A stretch of 64,000 nucleotides of DNA from Desmodesmus armatus (Eukaryota > Chlorophyta > Chlorophyceae > Sphaeropleales > Scenedesmaceae): the NCBI GenBank assembly GCA_007449985.2, contig VIIQ02000616.1:1-64000 (forward strand). The letters are read 5' to 3'. The notes below the pieces were generated by a model that was given only the letters and a program-made list of their open reading frames with translations, was not told the origin of the DNA and made no database searches. Shown one piece after another: positions 35,211-47,232 of the stretch. A program made the translations under genes and the position numbers. The number at the start of each line of letters is the position of its first letter. The stretch's first letter is position 1.

Positions 35211-38149
35211 GTGTCCGATATTCCTAGCGGCCGTTCCTTTCTTGAGTCGAGAACAGTGTGCCAGGCAATACCAGGCACTCTTCTGTCAGAGCGTTGCAGG
35301 AGCAGGCAGGCAGCACGCTTAGCTGCTGAAATTCAAAGCCAAGCCAACCTGAAACCAGTTGTTGCTGACAGTGTGCAGCGTGGGATGATGCTGCACCTGG
35401 CCGCATGCATGTCCCACTGCATGGAGCAGATGGTGAAGCAGCAGGGCAGCCGCAGCCGCAGCACCAGCACCAGCAGCGGCGGCGGCAGGAAGGCAAGCAG
35501 CAAGGGCAACAGCGATAAAGCTGCGGCTGCTGCGGCTCCCAGCCTGTCCGCTGTTGCGGCAGCTGAGGAAGTGGCGCGTGAGCAGCTGCAGCGGCTAGCC
35601 TTCCTGTGCCTGCAGGACGTGCAGCAGTACGCCCGTGTGGCCTGTGATGACGCAGGGTAGCGCCACGGGGCAGCTATGGGGATAACCCCAGGGGCACCTG
35701 TGCATGGCCTATGCTGGCGTGCAGATGACACTTGTGCTGCGCAGGCAAGCCATGGTTCACCCCGTGTGGCCAGCACTGTCCAAAGGAGCCATCACACGAC
35801 CGCCGCCACCTGCAGCGGCACAGGCAGTTGATCCCCTCCTGGCGCCTGTAGTGGCCCTGGGTAGTGGCGCCCTGTAGTGGCCCCAGGTATAGACCTCTGC
35901 TGTTGCAGGAAATGCTGTTGCACCTGATGACTGTGCTGGGGGTGCCTGAGGTCACGATCTTGTGCGCAGGACTCGGAATCAGCCAGAACAGCCTGCAGCC
36001 GGCCATACCTCGCCATGCTGACGAGACGCGGGTCGCCAGGTGCGTGCAGCTGGTGTGGGCTGGGGCTGGGACGGGGGCTGCTGCAGGCAGCAGAGGCACA
36101 GGGTATGAGCTAGATGCAGATGCAAAGAACGATGAAGTCCGCACGGTGCTGCAGACTGCTGGCTCGGCAGTGGAGACAGCAGCGATTGCCAGCGACATGC
36201 TGAAGCAGTATGGCTACCTGTTGATTCAGGCATTTGTGTGGCACAGCGGTGAGTGAAGGCCAGCACCACGCATCATCACCTATCCATCTGCTGGCCGCCG
36301 AAAGGTGGATCATGACCACAGTGGTTGCAGCCGCAAGTCTCAGTTTTCGTGCGTGAAGTAGAATCTGACTTGCCAAGTGTTGCGGCTTCAAAGCGCAGCA
36401 GGGCCCTGTTCCATGGTTGTTTTCATGCTTTTGCATTCTGCGCCAGGCACTGCCTGCACCCTCTGCATCCAGCTGCATGGCGGCGCTCCTGGTAGGCCTA
36501 GGCTACACCAACTGATTCTGCTTTTGCCGCCGTGTGCTGCCTGTGCTGCCTGATCCTTGGTGTTCTGTCTTGATGCCGCGCTCTCCTCGCAGCATTCCTG
36601 CCCCCTGCCCAGGACATCTTTGCGCCGCAGCCACAGCTAGCGAGCCGGGTCCTGGAGGCAGCATGCTGCGCAGCGCGGGTGCCTGCACATGGCCAGCACC
36701 CTTCGCACCTCCTCATGCAGATACCTCAGACACAGCAGGCACTTCAAGGGCCTGTACCCGCAGCAGCAGCATGCACCCCTGCCAGCACAGAGCTGGCTGC
36801 TGTATCCTGCAGGAGACCTAAGCTTGTGCGGCGCTGCTGCTTATGGTGTCTGTCCTCAAGCAGGTGCAGCAGCAGCTTGCAGTAGCAGCAGGAGGCAGGG
36901 TGCTGCCTGGGTGACATGCACAAGTGCTGCCGCAGCTGCTGGCAGTCGCAAGTCTTGCTGCAGGAATGGGCATGGGCGTCTCGAAAGCCATGACAGGAGC
37001 GCCCAGCCAGGGCGCAGCTGTTTCAGAGGGCGCGAGCAGCAGCGTGGGGCCAGGTGCGGTCAGCACAGCATGGCTGGGCTTCAGCGGCAGGGTGGGTGCT
37101 GGCATCTCCTGCAGCTGGTCTCTGGCTGCAGGAGTGCATGCATGCTGGAGACAGCAGTGTACGCATGGCAGCATTGAAGCAGCTGGCAAGGCTCGAGGAG
37201 GCAGTCAAATGGGTGACAGAGCAGCTGGGTGTGTGGCAGTGACAGCCGGTGGGGTCCGCCCCCCTTATCCTTGGTGGCAGAGCAGCTGGGTGTGCAGCAG
37301 CGGCAAAGCTCGGCTGGGGCATGGACCTCAGCGGCAGCAGGGTGTGCTGCACCTGAAGCAGATGCTGGGGCGCTGCGCAAGCTGCAGCGACAAGCTGTGG
37401 AGCTGTTCAAGCAGTGGCAGGCGCTGCAGGAGGCTTGCAGCGCCGCCCTCACCAGCCGTGACAGCAGCACCACCAGCAGCAGCCAGGCGCAGCTGGCAGC
37501 GCAGAGAGCTTTTGCTGCTGCTCGTGGCGCTAGCGGCCGGGTGCCTGGGGCCCTGCAGCAGCTGGGGAAGGGACGGTGGTATGCTTTCTCACATAAGTAT
37601 GCGTGCAGCGACCCATCCTGCGCCAATTTGCAGGCGCTGACAGAGGCTTCTGCTGCAAAGGAGGCATGCACCGATTACAAGGTGTGAGGTTATACATGGA
37701 TGGCTGCTTTTTCACTGGAAGTGCAGATAGCCTGATGATAACTCACCAACGGTGCTGTCGTGCTCAACTCCCATGTACCGCAGCATTCAGCAAGCTGCAA
37801 AGAACTCTTGGCCGCATGTTTGGGTGCAACAGCATCCTGGCCGACTGCCAGGAGCTGCAACGACCTTTCCCTTTTGGGCCTCACGCCATGCATGGTCTGC
37901 AAGTGCTGCCCATAACAGAAGCCTGGCATTATAAGGTCATTGTCAAGGAATGACCCTATGCATGCGGTGGGTCTGGCTTGGGCTAATGACACTTTACAAC
38001 GCAGCCACTGTGTGTTGCTTCTGCTGCAGATGGCCCGCTACTGCTGCCAGGAGCTTCAAGTGTGTCACTGGCCCCAGCACAAGAAGGCGTGCAAGGCCAT
38101 CACAGGCCCTGGCAGGCAACAGTGGCCAGCAGCGATCCGATTGCAGTGA
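35211..38149 (+). CDS. Protein with degenerate C-terminal MYND-type zinc finger
   Basis: Supported exons: up to 35656, 35745-35847, 35909-36248, from 36593, a middle part (roughly 36830-37380) whose splicing I could not settle, an exon ending at 37681, and 38030-38149. The 5' end is uncertain because the frame open from 35211 starts with GTG, not ATG. The N-terminal half is helical and Ala-rich (LQRLAFLCLQDVQQYARVAC; EMLLHLMTVLGVPEVTILC), consistent with an Armadillo-like or helical repeat. The C-terminus aligns with MYND fingers: CSDPSC, then EACTDYKMARYCCQELQVCH-W-PQHKKACK. In the usual pattern C-x2-C-x4-YC-x3-CQ-x2-HW-x2-HK-x2-C two zinc ligands are replaced (Cys to Tyr, Cys to Leu). MYND fingers normally bind proline-rich partners; this one may not hold two zincs. 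Confidence 0.6.
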
Positions 38150-39889
38150 GGCTCACTGCAGCAAGAGGGGTCGTGCGTAACAGGGCCGGCCCTTGGAAGC
38201 TTCCAGTGACCGTGCATTGTTGCTGTTGTTCTGGTGACGAATTCACTGTGCTGGATCTGGTTGCAACAACAATGGCGTGTTGTATCATGTGTGCATTGGG
38301 CGGCATATGCGGCCAACTGCTGCAGAAGCAGAAGAATGGCTATCCAGGTGGTGAGCTGTGCGCTTGTGTTTGTTTCGAGTGGCAAGGGGCAACATTGCCA
38401 TGGGGACGCCACCATGCTGTTGCAGGAGTTGAGGGCGTGAAGCAGCAGGAGCGGTTGTTGATTGGATTTGTCTCTTTGCAGGCACCTTAGCTGCCAGCTA
38501 TCTCAGAGAGCTGACAGTACTGGCTTGACTTTGTAAACAGACCAAGGTCCTCCATCAGGCAGCTACTGTAGTACAAGTGGGTAGTACAAGATCTGGCACT
38601 TGTGTAGACAGCAGACGCACCAACCCTGCAGGGTAGGCAGCTTGCATGTGTGCGCGCAGTGGGTGTCCAGCCCCAACTGTCGCAGTGGTGGCCAATCACT
38701 GCGCAGCTTGTGCAATTAGTCGAGCTTCAATGTATTGTAGCAGGGCACGCTTACCAACTTTATTCCTGCATAGCTGCTGCTGGTTGTCTAGTAACACACA
38801 GGCCTAAGCAAGACCTCAGCTGCACAGCCACACAGAACATTGCTGCCTTGCCATGCTGTTGCAGCAGACGTTAAGGCTCCTCCTGAACCCCCAAGGTGTC
38901 CTGTGGCCCTGAAGAGCATGCACTGTGGCATCAGCTGATGCCTGCACACTTTGTGGGCTGTTGAATGATTGAGTTGGTACTGCTCAGCTTTCTTAGCACC
39001 ATGCTTGCAGCAAACAAGAAGTGCCTTTTTGCAGGGGCTCCCTGCTGCTGCCTTTGGGGGCTGATGTTTACAACTCCTTGCGTCCTGTCTGTGTCACCTG
39101 CTGTCACTTGTATGTCACTCTTGTGGCTGATCATGCTGCCTCGACACACTCCCTGCCAATTCCTCCACTCAAATTGTTGTTCCTAGTGGTTTTCTCGCTC
39201 TCGCAATACGAGTTGCACTCATGACCAAAAGCCGGGACACGACACAGAGCATGGCGCTCGATGCCGTGCAGCAACTGACAATTTTAGTAACCAGTACAAG
39301 CTCATATACACGACGACCTGACGGATTGGGCACAGGCAAGAACAGCTGTTTGTAACTTTTGATGACCATGAGTGAACTTTGCCGACAGCAGGGTTCGTGA
39401 GCCTCACACTGCGGGTATCGCATTTTCAGGATTCAGGATCTCTCATAGTGGGTGCGACGGGGCTGCGGGCTGCACCGGCTGTGGGCAGCAGCTGATGATC
39501 ACGGCTCTCGCAGCAGTCGAGGGTGAACAAAGTCATTGCTGGGGCAGCTGAAATCTACCAGCTCAGTCCGCAAGACAAAGGCTTGGGTTTGCAAGAGCCA
39601 CGTCGTACTGTCGATTACTCTCAAGCGGGGAAGTTCCGTGTGCACGAGACTCCGGCTGCTTTCACGGCCTCATAAAGCTGACCTCCCCGCTCTTGTCCCT
39701 TGTCAGTCAGCCTCCTTCAACCAAGAACAAAGTTGCTAAACATCAGACGATACACACCTGCATACCGTAGCTGTAGGAGTGAATCAGCACATTCAACTTG
39801 CAGTTCCTGTCCCACAGCCCTTTTGCCTTCCTTTCAAGCGCTTAATTTGTGAAGTCTTTCTGTCTGCCTTTCGTTCTTAGCAACACGCC
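38150..39889. other. Intergenic, promoter side of first metalloprotease
   Basis: About 1.7 kb with no gene I can support. A pyrimidine-rich stretch ending TTCTTAG at about 39880 just before the protease start could be the acceptor of an intron in the 5' UTR. Confidence 0.4.
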
Positions 39890-42800
39890 ATGCACTGCCA
39901 ACAAGCGTTGGGCGTGACAGTTGCATGCCTACTGCTGTCAGCATGTTGCGTTTCTGCCAAGGTCCGGTTCGACTTCAAGACACCCGGCAGTGCGAAAGCA
40001 AGCCTCGGCAGGTCCAAGCTGGCACGCATCTCCAAGAGGAGCAACATGCACATGACTGTGGATCAGCTGGCCGCAGAGATTGAGCAAGACGATGACCTGG
40101 TACGTGTCACCAATACCCGCTTCTTTACGCTTTGCCCTGGGCTCTTCGCACCAGCGGTCCCATCATCAGCACGTAAACCGACATGCTGCTGTTGTGGTGT
40201 TTCTGCTGCTCTGCTTGTCATTCAGGGTGTTGATATCGACAACGACATGCTGATCTACGCATGTGCGGGCCTTGCGGTGGACCCTGACAGCCCCGAGGCT
40301 GTTGCTGCTGCTGCTGCTCAAGCTGCTGCTGCCCCTGCTGAGGCTGATGCAGCTGGCGCAAAGCACCACCACCATCACCACCACCACCACCACCACAGGC
40401 ACCTGCTCCAAGACTCAGACTCCCTGGATTACCGCTGGAAGGTAAGCAAAAGCATTCTGCAGGGGTGGTCGTGGGGTCGCTTGCTGGGGCAGTGACTCAC
40501 TGCTGAGCACTCACCAGCAGCAGCATGTGAAGACGGAAGACGTCGTTTTTGAGCAGCAGCATACATCAATTCATCAAGCCAACAGCCACTCACAAGACCC
40601 CTGCCTGCTCTGCCCTGCGCACTCCTTCCCCCTTGCAGCCTGAACAACCTGATGTGGCCATCACCCAGGCAGAGGCCTTCACTCTGCACTCCCGCCCTGG
40701 TGCCCTGCGCAAGCTGCACCTCGACTTTGACGGCCACACTACAGTAGGCGCCCAGTGGAACGCCGCGTACACTGCTGGCGCCCCAATCGTCACCCCAGCT
40801 TTTGACACGGTGAGCAGCAGTTGCACCCCCTGCTGCAGCTGTCAGCTCTACTCGAGAACTGGTACAACGCCACTGCATGAAAGCACTGTCATCAAACCCT
40901 TTCCTCCTTGCATGCATTGGAGCAGTGCTGTGCCAGACAAAGGGTGACTGGGTTGGCTTGGCAGCGTGATGCTGCCACAGGCCCATCTGCATTCAAGACT
41001 GGTGTATCTCTCACCATAGCACCATCTACCCATTCCCAGCCCTGAAACACTCAACCACTACTTCTGCTGCTGCTGTGGCTGTAACGGCAGGACGGCAACG
41101 GCGCCAACTGGACCCCCAGTGAGCTGTCAGCTATCCTGGCCATCTGGCGCAGTGTGGCAGAGGACTACGCCGCTTACGACATTGATGTCACTACAGAAGA
41201 GCCTGTGGGTCTCCCTGCCAACTACTGGGTCCGCGCGGCCATTGGTGGCAGCTACAGCGACTGTGAGTGTCGACAAGCTGCCTGCCAGCATGCCGTGTTG
41301 ACTGATGCCGCATGACGCATGTCCTGTTGGACGCCCGTAGCTCAACTGTCCTCCTTTTCTGTTGTGCACGCCGAACACCAACCATGAAAAAGCTCCCAAG
41401 CCTTGTTATGTGCCTGCCACAATTACACCTTCAACCAGTGCGCGCTTTGCAGCTACAAGAGCGATGGGTAGGTGCCTGCCGGGTCTGCAACTGCCTGACC
41501 ACATGGTCCTTGCCTATGGCATAACCTTGCAGGGTACCTGAAGGCTGCTGGTGGCGTCGCATATGTGGGTGCCTTCGGCCGGTCCGACGTTACGTTCCAG
41601 CCAGCCTTCTGCTTCAGCAAGAACCTGGGCCCAGACAACGTGAAGTTCGTGGCAGAATGCGTGAGCCACGGTGCGTACTTCACGATGAAAAGCACGCAGG
41701 GAGGAAGGAAATATTGCATGCTTTGAGATATGGAAGTTGACATGGTGTGTGTGAGTTGAGCCCATGCTGGGAGGGAAAACGGGTGGGGATGGGAAGAGCG
41801 AGGTTGTTGTGTGGCTGCTTGTTTTCCAGTTTGTTGACCTCTATGCCGCTGTCTGTCACTCTTCCGCTTCTCCTTGCAGAGCTTGGTCACACTATGGGCC
41901 TCTCACACGATGGTACCAAAGACCCAGTTACGCTAGCCGTCTCCGGTTACTACCAAGGCCAAGGCGACTGGGCTCCCATCATGGGCAACAGCTACTACAA
42001 AGCTATCACCCAGTTCAGCAAGGGAGAGTACCTGAATGCCAACCAACTGCAGGACGACTATGCAATCATCAACACCAAGGTGCCGTACATCACGCAGCTG
42101 CATGGCAGTACAGTTGCCACAGCCCAGCCGGCGCAGGTTACAGAAGTCAGCGGTACAACCGCAACAGCCAAAGCAGTCGGCATCATCAGGTAAGGAGTCC
42201 GCACGTGCTGTTCGCTCTGATAGCGTTGTCGAATCTGCGCCTGTGCCTTACTTGCTGCCAGAACCTCAGCATTTATGCATTTGAAGCTTCGCCAACGTTA
42301 TCAGAACAGCATCTGTGGGAGCCTCCAGACATGCAGCAGCATGGGCTGCAACCTTTTTGGTAGTGCTGTATGATGTCTGCCGAACCTGAAACACCCTGCT
42401 GACTCCCTCGCTCCTGCTGCCTGCATGTCCTGCATTGTGCACCAACCCAACAGGGGCCCTCAAGACACCGTTGCCATCTCTTTCACAGCCACTACAGCTG
42501 GCAGCGCCACAGTGAGAGTTCTGCCAACCCCAGACTGGGGTAGCAGCCGCCGCAACAATCTTTTGATGGGTTTCAATCTCACAGATGCGGCAGAAACACC
42601 CCTGGTGAATTCCATGGTGGGTGTGGGCATCGCACCCTTCACTGTGACCCTACCAGCTGCTGGAACCTACTATGTTTGGCTCAATGGGAGTGGAGTGGGC
42701 GACCCACTGGTCACTGGCTACTCCAGCTATGGAAGCCGTGGGCAGTTCCAGGTGGTGGTGACCTACCCCGCAGGGTCTCCTACACCCAGCCCTTCTCCCA

Positions 42801-43608
42801 GCCCATCACCCAGCCCCTCTCCCAGCCCATCACCCAGCCCTTCCCCCAGCCCATCCCCAAGCCCCTCTCCAAGCCCCTCCCCAAGCCCGTCCCCAAGCCC
42901 CTCTCCCAGCCCATCACCCAGCCCCTCTCCAAGCCCCTCTCCTAGCCCTGAGCCCAGCCCCTCTCCCAGGCCCTCACCCAGCCCCTCTCCCAGCCCCTCA
43001 CCCAGCCCTGAGCCCAGCCCATCACCCAGCCCTGAGCCCAGCCCCTCTCCCAGCCCCGAGCCCAGCCCCTCTCCCAGCCCCTCACCCAGCCCCTCTCCAA
43101 GCCCCGAGCCCAGCCCTTCCCCAAGCCCTGAGCCCAGCCCTTCCCCAGCCCTGAGCCCAGCCCCTCTCCAAGCCCCTCTCCCAGCCCATCACCCAGCCCC
43201 GCCCCACCTCAGTTCCTGACGGTTGCCTCTGTCGTGGCCGGTCAAATTGCAAAGACCAAGTCAACCTACTCCTGCACTTTCGCAGTGACAGTCACCAACA
43301 ACGGCCAGCTGGTCCCTGATGCTTCTGTGACTGCTAGGCTGACTGCGCCATCGTCTCGGATACTGAGCGCCACCACAAATGCTTCGGGTGTGGCAACACT
43401 GATCCAAACCGGGAAGGGAACTTCTGCGGGTGCTATCTGTAGGCTTACAGTCACAGCTGTCACTGCAGGCAGCCTGGGTTTGGACCCTGCGGTCCCTTTG
43501 GTTAGCAGTAGCTACACTGTAGTCAGGGGTAGGCAATGCCACAGCGCACTTGGCAAGGTTGTGTTTGTGTGGCGTGGCATGTATTGCCTCTTTCTGCGCT
43601 GCGTATGA
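39890..43608 (+). CDS. Secreted metzincin-type zinc metalloprotease 1, frameshift in (SP)n stalk
   Basis: Exons 39890-40099, 40226-40441, 40639-40809, 41091-41262, 41533-41670, 41880-42189 and 42454 onward. The signal peptide is [21 protein letters not shown] prodomain follows with an 11-His run (40369-40395 area) and RHLLQ. The catalytic domain starts [10 protein letters not shown] and contains the zinc motif [12 protein letters not shown] (HExxHxxGxxHD) and a Met-turn APIMG. Next is a PPC (pre-peptidase C-terminal) domain, [20 protein letters not shown] to [20 protein letters not shown], then a (SP)n stalk and an Ig-like domain ([20 protein letters not shown]). One base is missing in the stalk near 43145, where a repeat unit reads CCAGCCC instead of CCAAGCCC; this puts the Ig-like domain out of frame. 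The stop at 43608 is the end of the Ig-like frame and may instead be followed by splicing. Likely a cell-wall or matrix protease. Confidence 0.8.
42781..43200 (+). repeat. (Ser-Pro)n coding minisatellite
   Basis: Units such as CCCAGCCCCTCT and CCAAGCCCCTCC encode alternating Ser-Pro with interspersed Glu or Arg. Such stalks are typically hydroxyproline-glycosylated in volvocine wall proteins. Confidence 0.95.
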
Positions 43609-46600
43609 CTGTGTGACATGCATGTCTTGGCGTGATGCTATGCATCTGTCTCCGCGCTTGTTGCCTGTGGAGTTTGCGTGCCTTGTAGCTGTCATGTGGA
43701 CTGCATTGTGCAGTCAAGCGGCTTGCTGATTGAAGCTGACTGGGGTATGCCCCAGTACAGATGCACGCTGCTGAGCAGGCAGGAATTTGCATGCAGTCCT
43801 CCATTGCTCTGCCTTGGTTGCTCCGCTGTCTGCACGTTGTTGCCGTGTGTCGAGTACTATGGCTAGTAGCACCATCACCTTGAGCCTTTCGACTGATAGG
43901 CGCATTCATTATGAGGCAAGCATCTAGCCTCGGCATGTACCCGTCCTTTCTCTACCTGGCTCTTGCTGGCTGTGTTGCTATCTGCATTGTGCAGTTACCC
44001 AGCTTTGCTTTCCTTCAGATTTGTGTTGTGGACTGCATAGTGCAGTCACCCGGCTTTCCTTTGTTTCTGAGTTGTCCGTGCAGCGAAGCAGATCACACAG
44101 CTGCACATTTGTGCCCTGGATGGATGGGCACGCTTCCTGTTGCCCTGTGCCCCTCATACTGCTTTGGCCCCTTGAGTCCATGCGGAGGATGCTTCTATGC
44201 AAGTCTTGCCAGCACAGAGATGCACCCATCCTCTTAGCTTGCTGTTTCTTGCGTTGAGCATCCTTGCCTGTTCCTTTCCTTTGTTAGGGCGCACATGGGC
44301 CAGCAATTTGGAATGCACCATGCTGGTTTCTTGCCCTCTTTGGCCTGTTAGTTGTGCATGTTGTGTTTTGGGGTGCCTTTCTGCCTTGACTTAGACATCC
44401 CCTTCTTGGCCTTGTTGGTTCTGCGCCTTCTGACCTTAGCAGTACTAAGCTTTGTGGTGATGGCGGTACTGCGCTTGGGATGTGCCAGCTTAGATCATCA
44501 CAGTGCAGTGCAAGGTGACTGCTTTTGGGTCTTACTGTGAGGAGGGCATGCCGGCTCTACATCAAGTGCTCTGAACCGAGCATGCCATTCCATTTGTGTC
44601 CCACACCTTGAAATTTGTTAGTCTGCGATGGTCCCCACGGTGGTTTTGTCATCACACTGTTGGACGTGCTGGTGCGGCATCACGTGCATCACATGCCCTT
44701 TGTTTCGTATGATTTCTGCATTCCTTGTGATTCCTTGTGATTCCTTGGTGTGATTGATTCCTTGCAAGGTGCTACTGCTGTGAGGGTGCATATCCACTGA
44801 GTGTAGCACATTGTCGATGCCCATATTGATGGACACACACAGTGTCAGGATCTTGCAGGCTTGCACGCCTGCTTGCCTGCAATGCACAATGCGCATGTCG
44901 GGAGAGCGGCCCCAGTTTTCCGTCTGTTCTTTCTAGCAAGAGTGTCCTAGAGTGCTCAGCGTGTCAGGGAGCAGTGGGTTGCTCTGAGCGGGTGCCGACT
45001 GCATGACAGTGTGCGCCAGTTGCATGCATGCATGTAGCCTCGAACCCTTGCTGTTGTCTCTTCGGCCGTCACCTGGGGCTTGCCATGTTGCAGAGTTGCA
45101 AACTAGAAAGCATGCTGCATCGTTCCATTTGAAACCACCCATTCATAGTTTGCCACTAGTGGAGCCGCCGTGCAGCACGGTTAGTCATGTGACGACGGCA
45201 TTGCGCAACCTGCCACATGTCATTTGGCGGCGGGTTAGTTGTCGGAGGGTTTGTGCGTGATGAGAGGACATGCGAACTGGCATACAAGGGGTTGTCTTGG
45301 CCAGGCAATCATACCCTATGTTGTGGACACCGCCACATGGGCGGGTGTGGTGATTGTTATCACCCTCACGTGACGACCAAGACGACTCACTCAAAAGTAG
45401 TCGAAAATCAGGGGTTCACTGTTTTTGTCTTTTGTCATCTGTTGCTTGCACGTACTTGGGTTTGGGCTGTGTCTGGATTCTGTGAACATGTGACCATGAT
45501 GCTGAGCCACAGCTGTGCTTGGCTTGTAAGACTGGTTGCCTCAGTTGTTGCGTTGGCCTGCTCATGCATGGCTGAGCGTGTGTAACTGATCTGGACCTAC
45601 TCTGGCTTCTTGCCCCTGCGACTGCAGACTAGTTGACTACAGGATTGCAAAATAACTTCAGGACTGTAGACCAGCTGAAAATCAGGTTGCAGTCAGCCAG
45701 CCTGCAACCCAAAGCCTGAGGTTATGGGCTCGGACAGGCTGACAGAGGCAGGCTGACAATTGCCAACTGTCTTTGTGACACAGCAGCAGGCCCCGAAGCT
45801 CGTCTAGCTTCAGCTGCACATGCATATGCATCACTAATGCATTACTACTTCTTTTCGTTGCCAGACACGGCAGCTTCAGCCTCTGCGATCTTACTACAAC
45901 AGCAGGCCACCATAAACATCTCAGTCGGAGCAAAGCTTATGCTTTCACAAGACCCGGTCTTGACAGAGCGCTGCGATATGCTGCTGGGACAAAAGTCTGA
46001 ATAAGGACAGGACATGACAAGACCACTGGCACACACCAAAGCACAGCAATCTGTTGCACGCGGCAGAGCACCATCACAATGTGTCATGAGGCACTGTGCA
46101 GCAGGCCATGCTGGCTGCCTGCTGCAGACATAGCCATGGCAGCAAAGAGCCCTCGTAGCATGGGGTCTTGACAGCAAGTTCTGCTGTGTGGGTGGGGAGG
46201 GGGGCTTCTGCATGCAAAATGATCATCACTCAGCTCCATGATGGAGCTGCAGGGATATGTTTGTTCGTCTGGTCAAAATGCTCTCGTCAACAGCTGCAAG
46301 AGGCCAAGAGCACAAACACAGCAGTTCAGCAGGCCTGGCCCATTCTTGCGCAAGGACTGGGCCTTTGGTAACTGCATGGTCGCAATTCTCTTAGATAGAG
46401 TAGGGGAAAAGGAAGGGGGGAATAGGTTGAGGTAAGTTCCTAGCCCTGGAGACAGCATCCCAGGCCTGATGATGCTGCAGGCTGAACTGGGCCCACCTTT
46501 TTGACACTGACCATCGTGGCATGACTTTGCAGGTGCGGGAAAGGTGTTTCCAGCTTTTGAAGCAGGCAGGGAGTACTTTCAGACAGTGCACCCCGTCAAA

Positions 46601-47232
46601 CATGAGCCTTGAAAAATTATTGTGACTGCTAAGCTGTGCCGATCGCATGTATGCATAGTTTGCTGTGGTTGAGCACTGAAGGTCCCAGACCTGGGAGCCG
46701 GTAAGGGAAGGTAAGGGTGACCCTGCCACACCACACATCTGACAGGACATACCGACGCCCTATGACGCATGTGCATAATTGAAACAATCACAATTACGTT
46801 GGCATGCAAAAGCAGGTGCGGTGCAGTGTGAAGTGTATATAATCATGACAACAACTATATAATGCTGCTCATCCCTTTCACCTCCGGAAGCAACCGAGCG
46901 GGCGTCAAAACACACTCAACACATGTTTCAAGCAGTTATGTGGAGAATTGCAGCTCATGATGCACCTGTGGGTGGGGTTACGAGGCCGGGGTTGCGTGTA
47001 TCACATTGAACTTCACACCGAGGATGGACGCTTTAACTCCTTAAAAGCAACAGGGCTAGAAGACAATCCAGCTTCACATGAACGGAATAGTCGCAATCAC
47101 TAAGATTCAACCTGCCTGCTGCAACTCTAGTCAGCACAGTAGCAACACACAGCTCCATCTCGTTTCAAGGAGCAAACAGTGTTCATCAGCACAACTGTCT
47201 GAGCCAAGTATCAGACTAACCACTAAGCAACC
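43609..47232. other. Intergenic between the two metalloproteases
   Basis: 3.6 kb with no gene recognised. Short motifs of the type TGGACTGCATTGTGCAGTCA recur around 43695, 43980 and 44030, each with an ACTGCA..TGCAGT hairpin. ATTCCTTGTG repeats occur at 44720-44750. At 45789-45903 lies an inverted match to 15143-15258. TATATAAT sequences at about 46837 and 46855 could be promoter elements for the gene at 47233. Confidence 0.5.
45789..45903 (-). repeat. Dispersed inverted repeat, copy 2
   Basis: Reverse complement matches 15143-15258. On the minus strand it ends an open frame with SKIAEAEAAVSGNEKK and a stop, but no upstream exons of a known gene were found. Confidence 0.7.

Noticed and set aside
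40369..40395. His run as a vector-derived purification tag
   Set aside because: It is encoded by CAC/CAT repeats inside a spliced native exon and has a counterpart in the paralog at about 47775-47801.
45845..46213. 122-codon minus-strand frame ending NEKK
   Set aside because: Only its last 115 bp has a related copy, which lacks the stop; no domain, upstream exon or start context could be supported.
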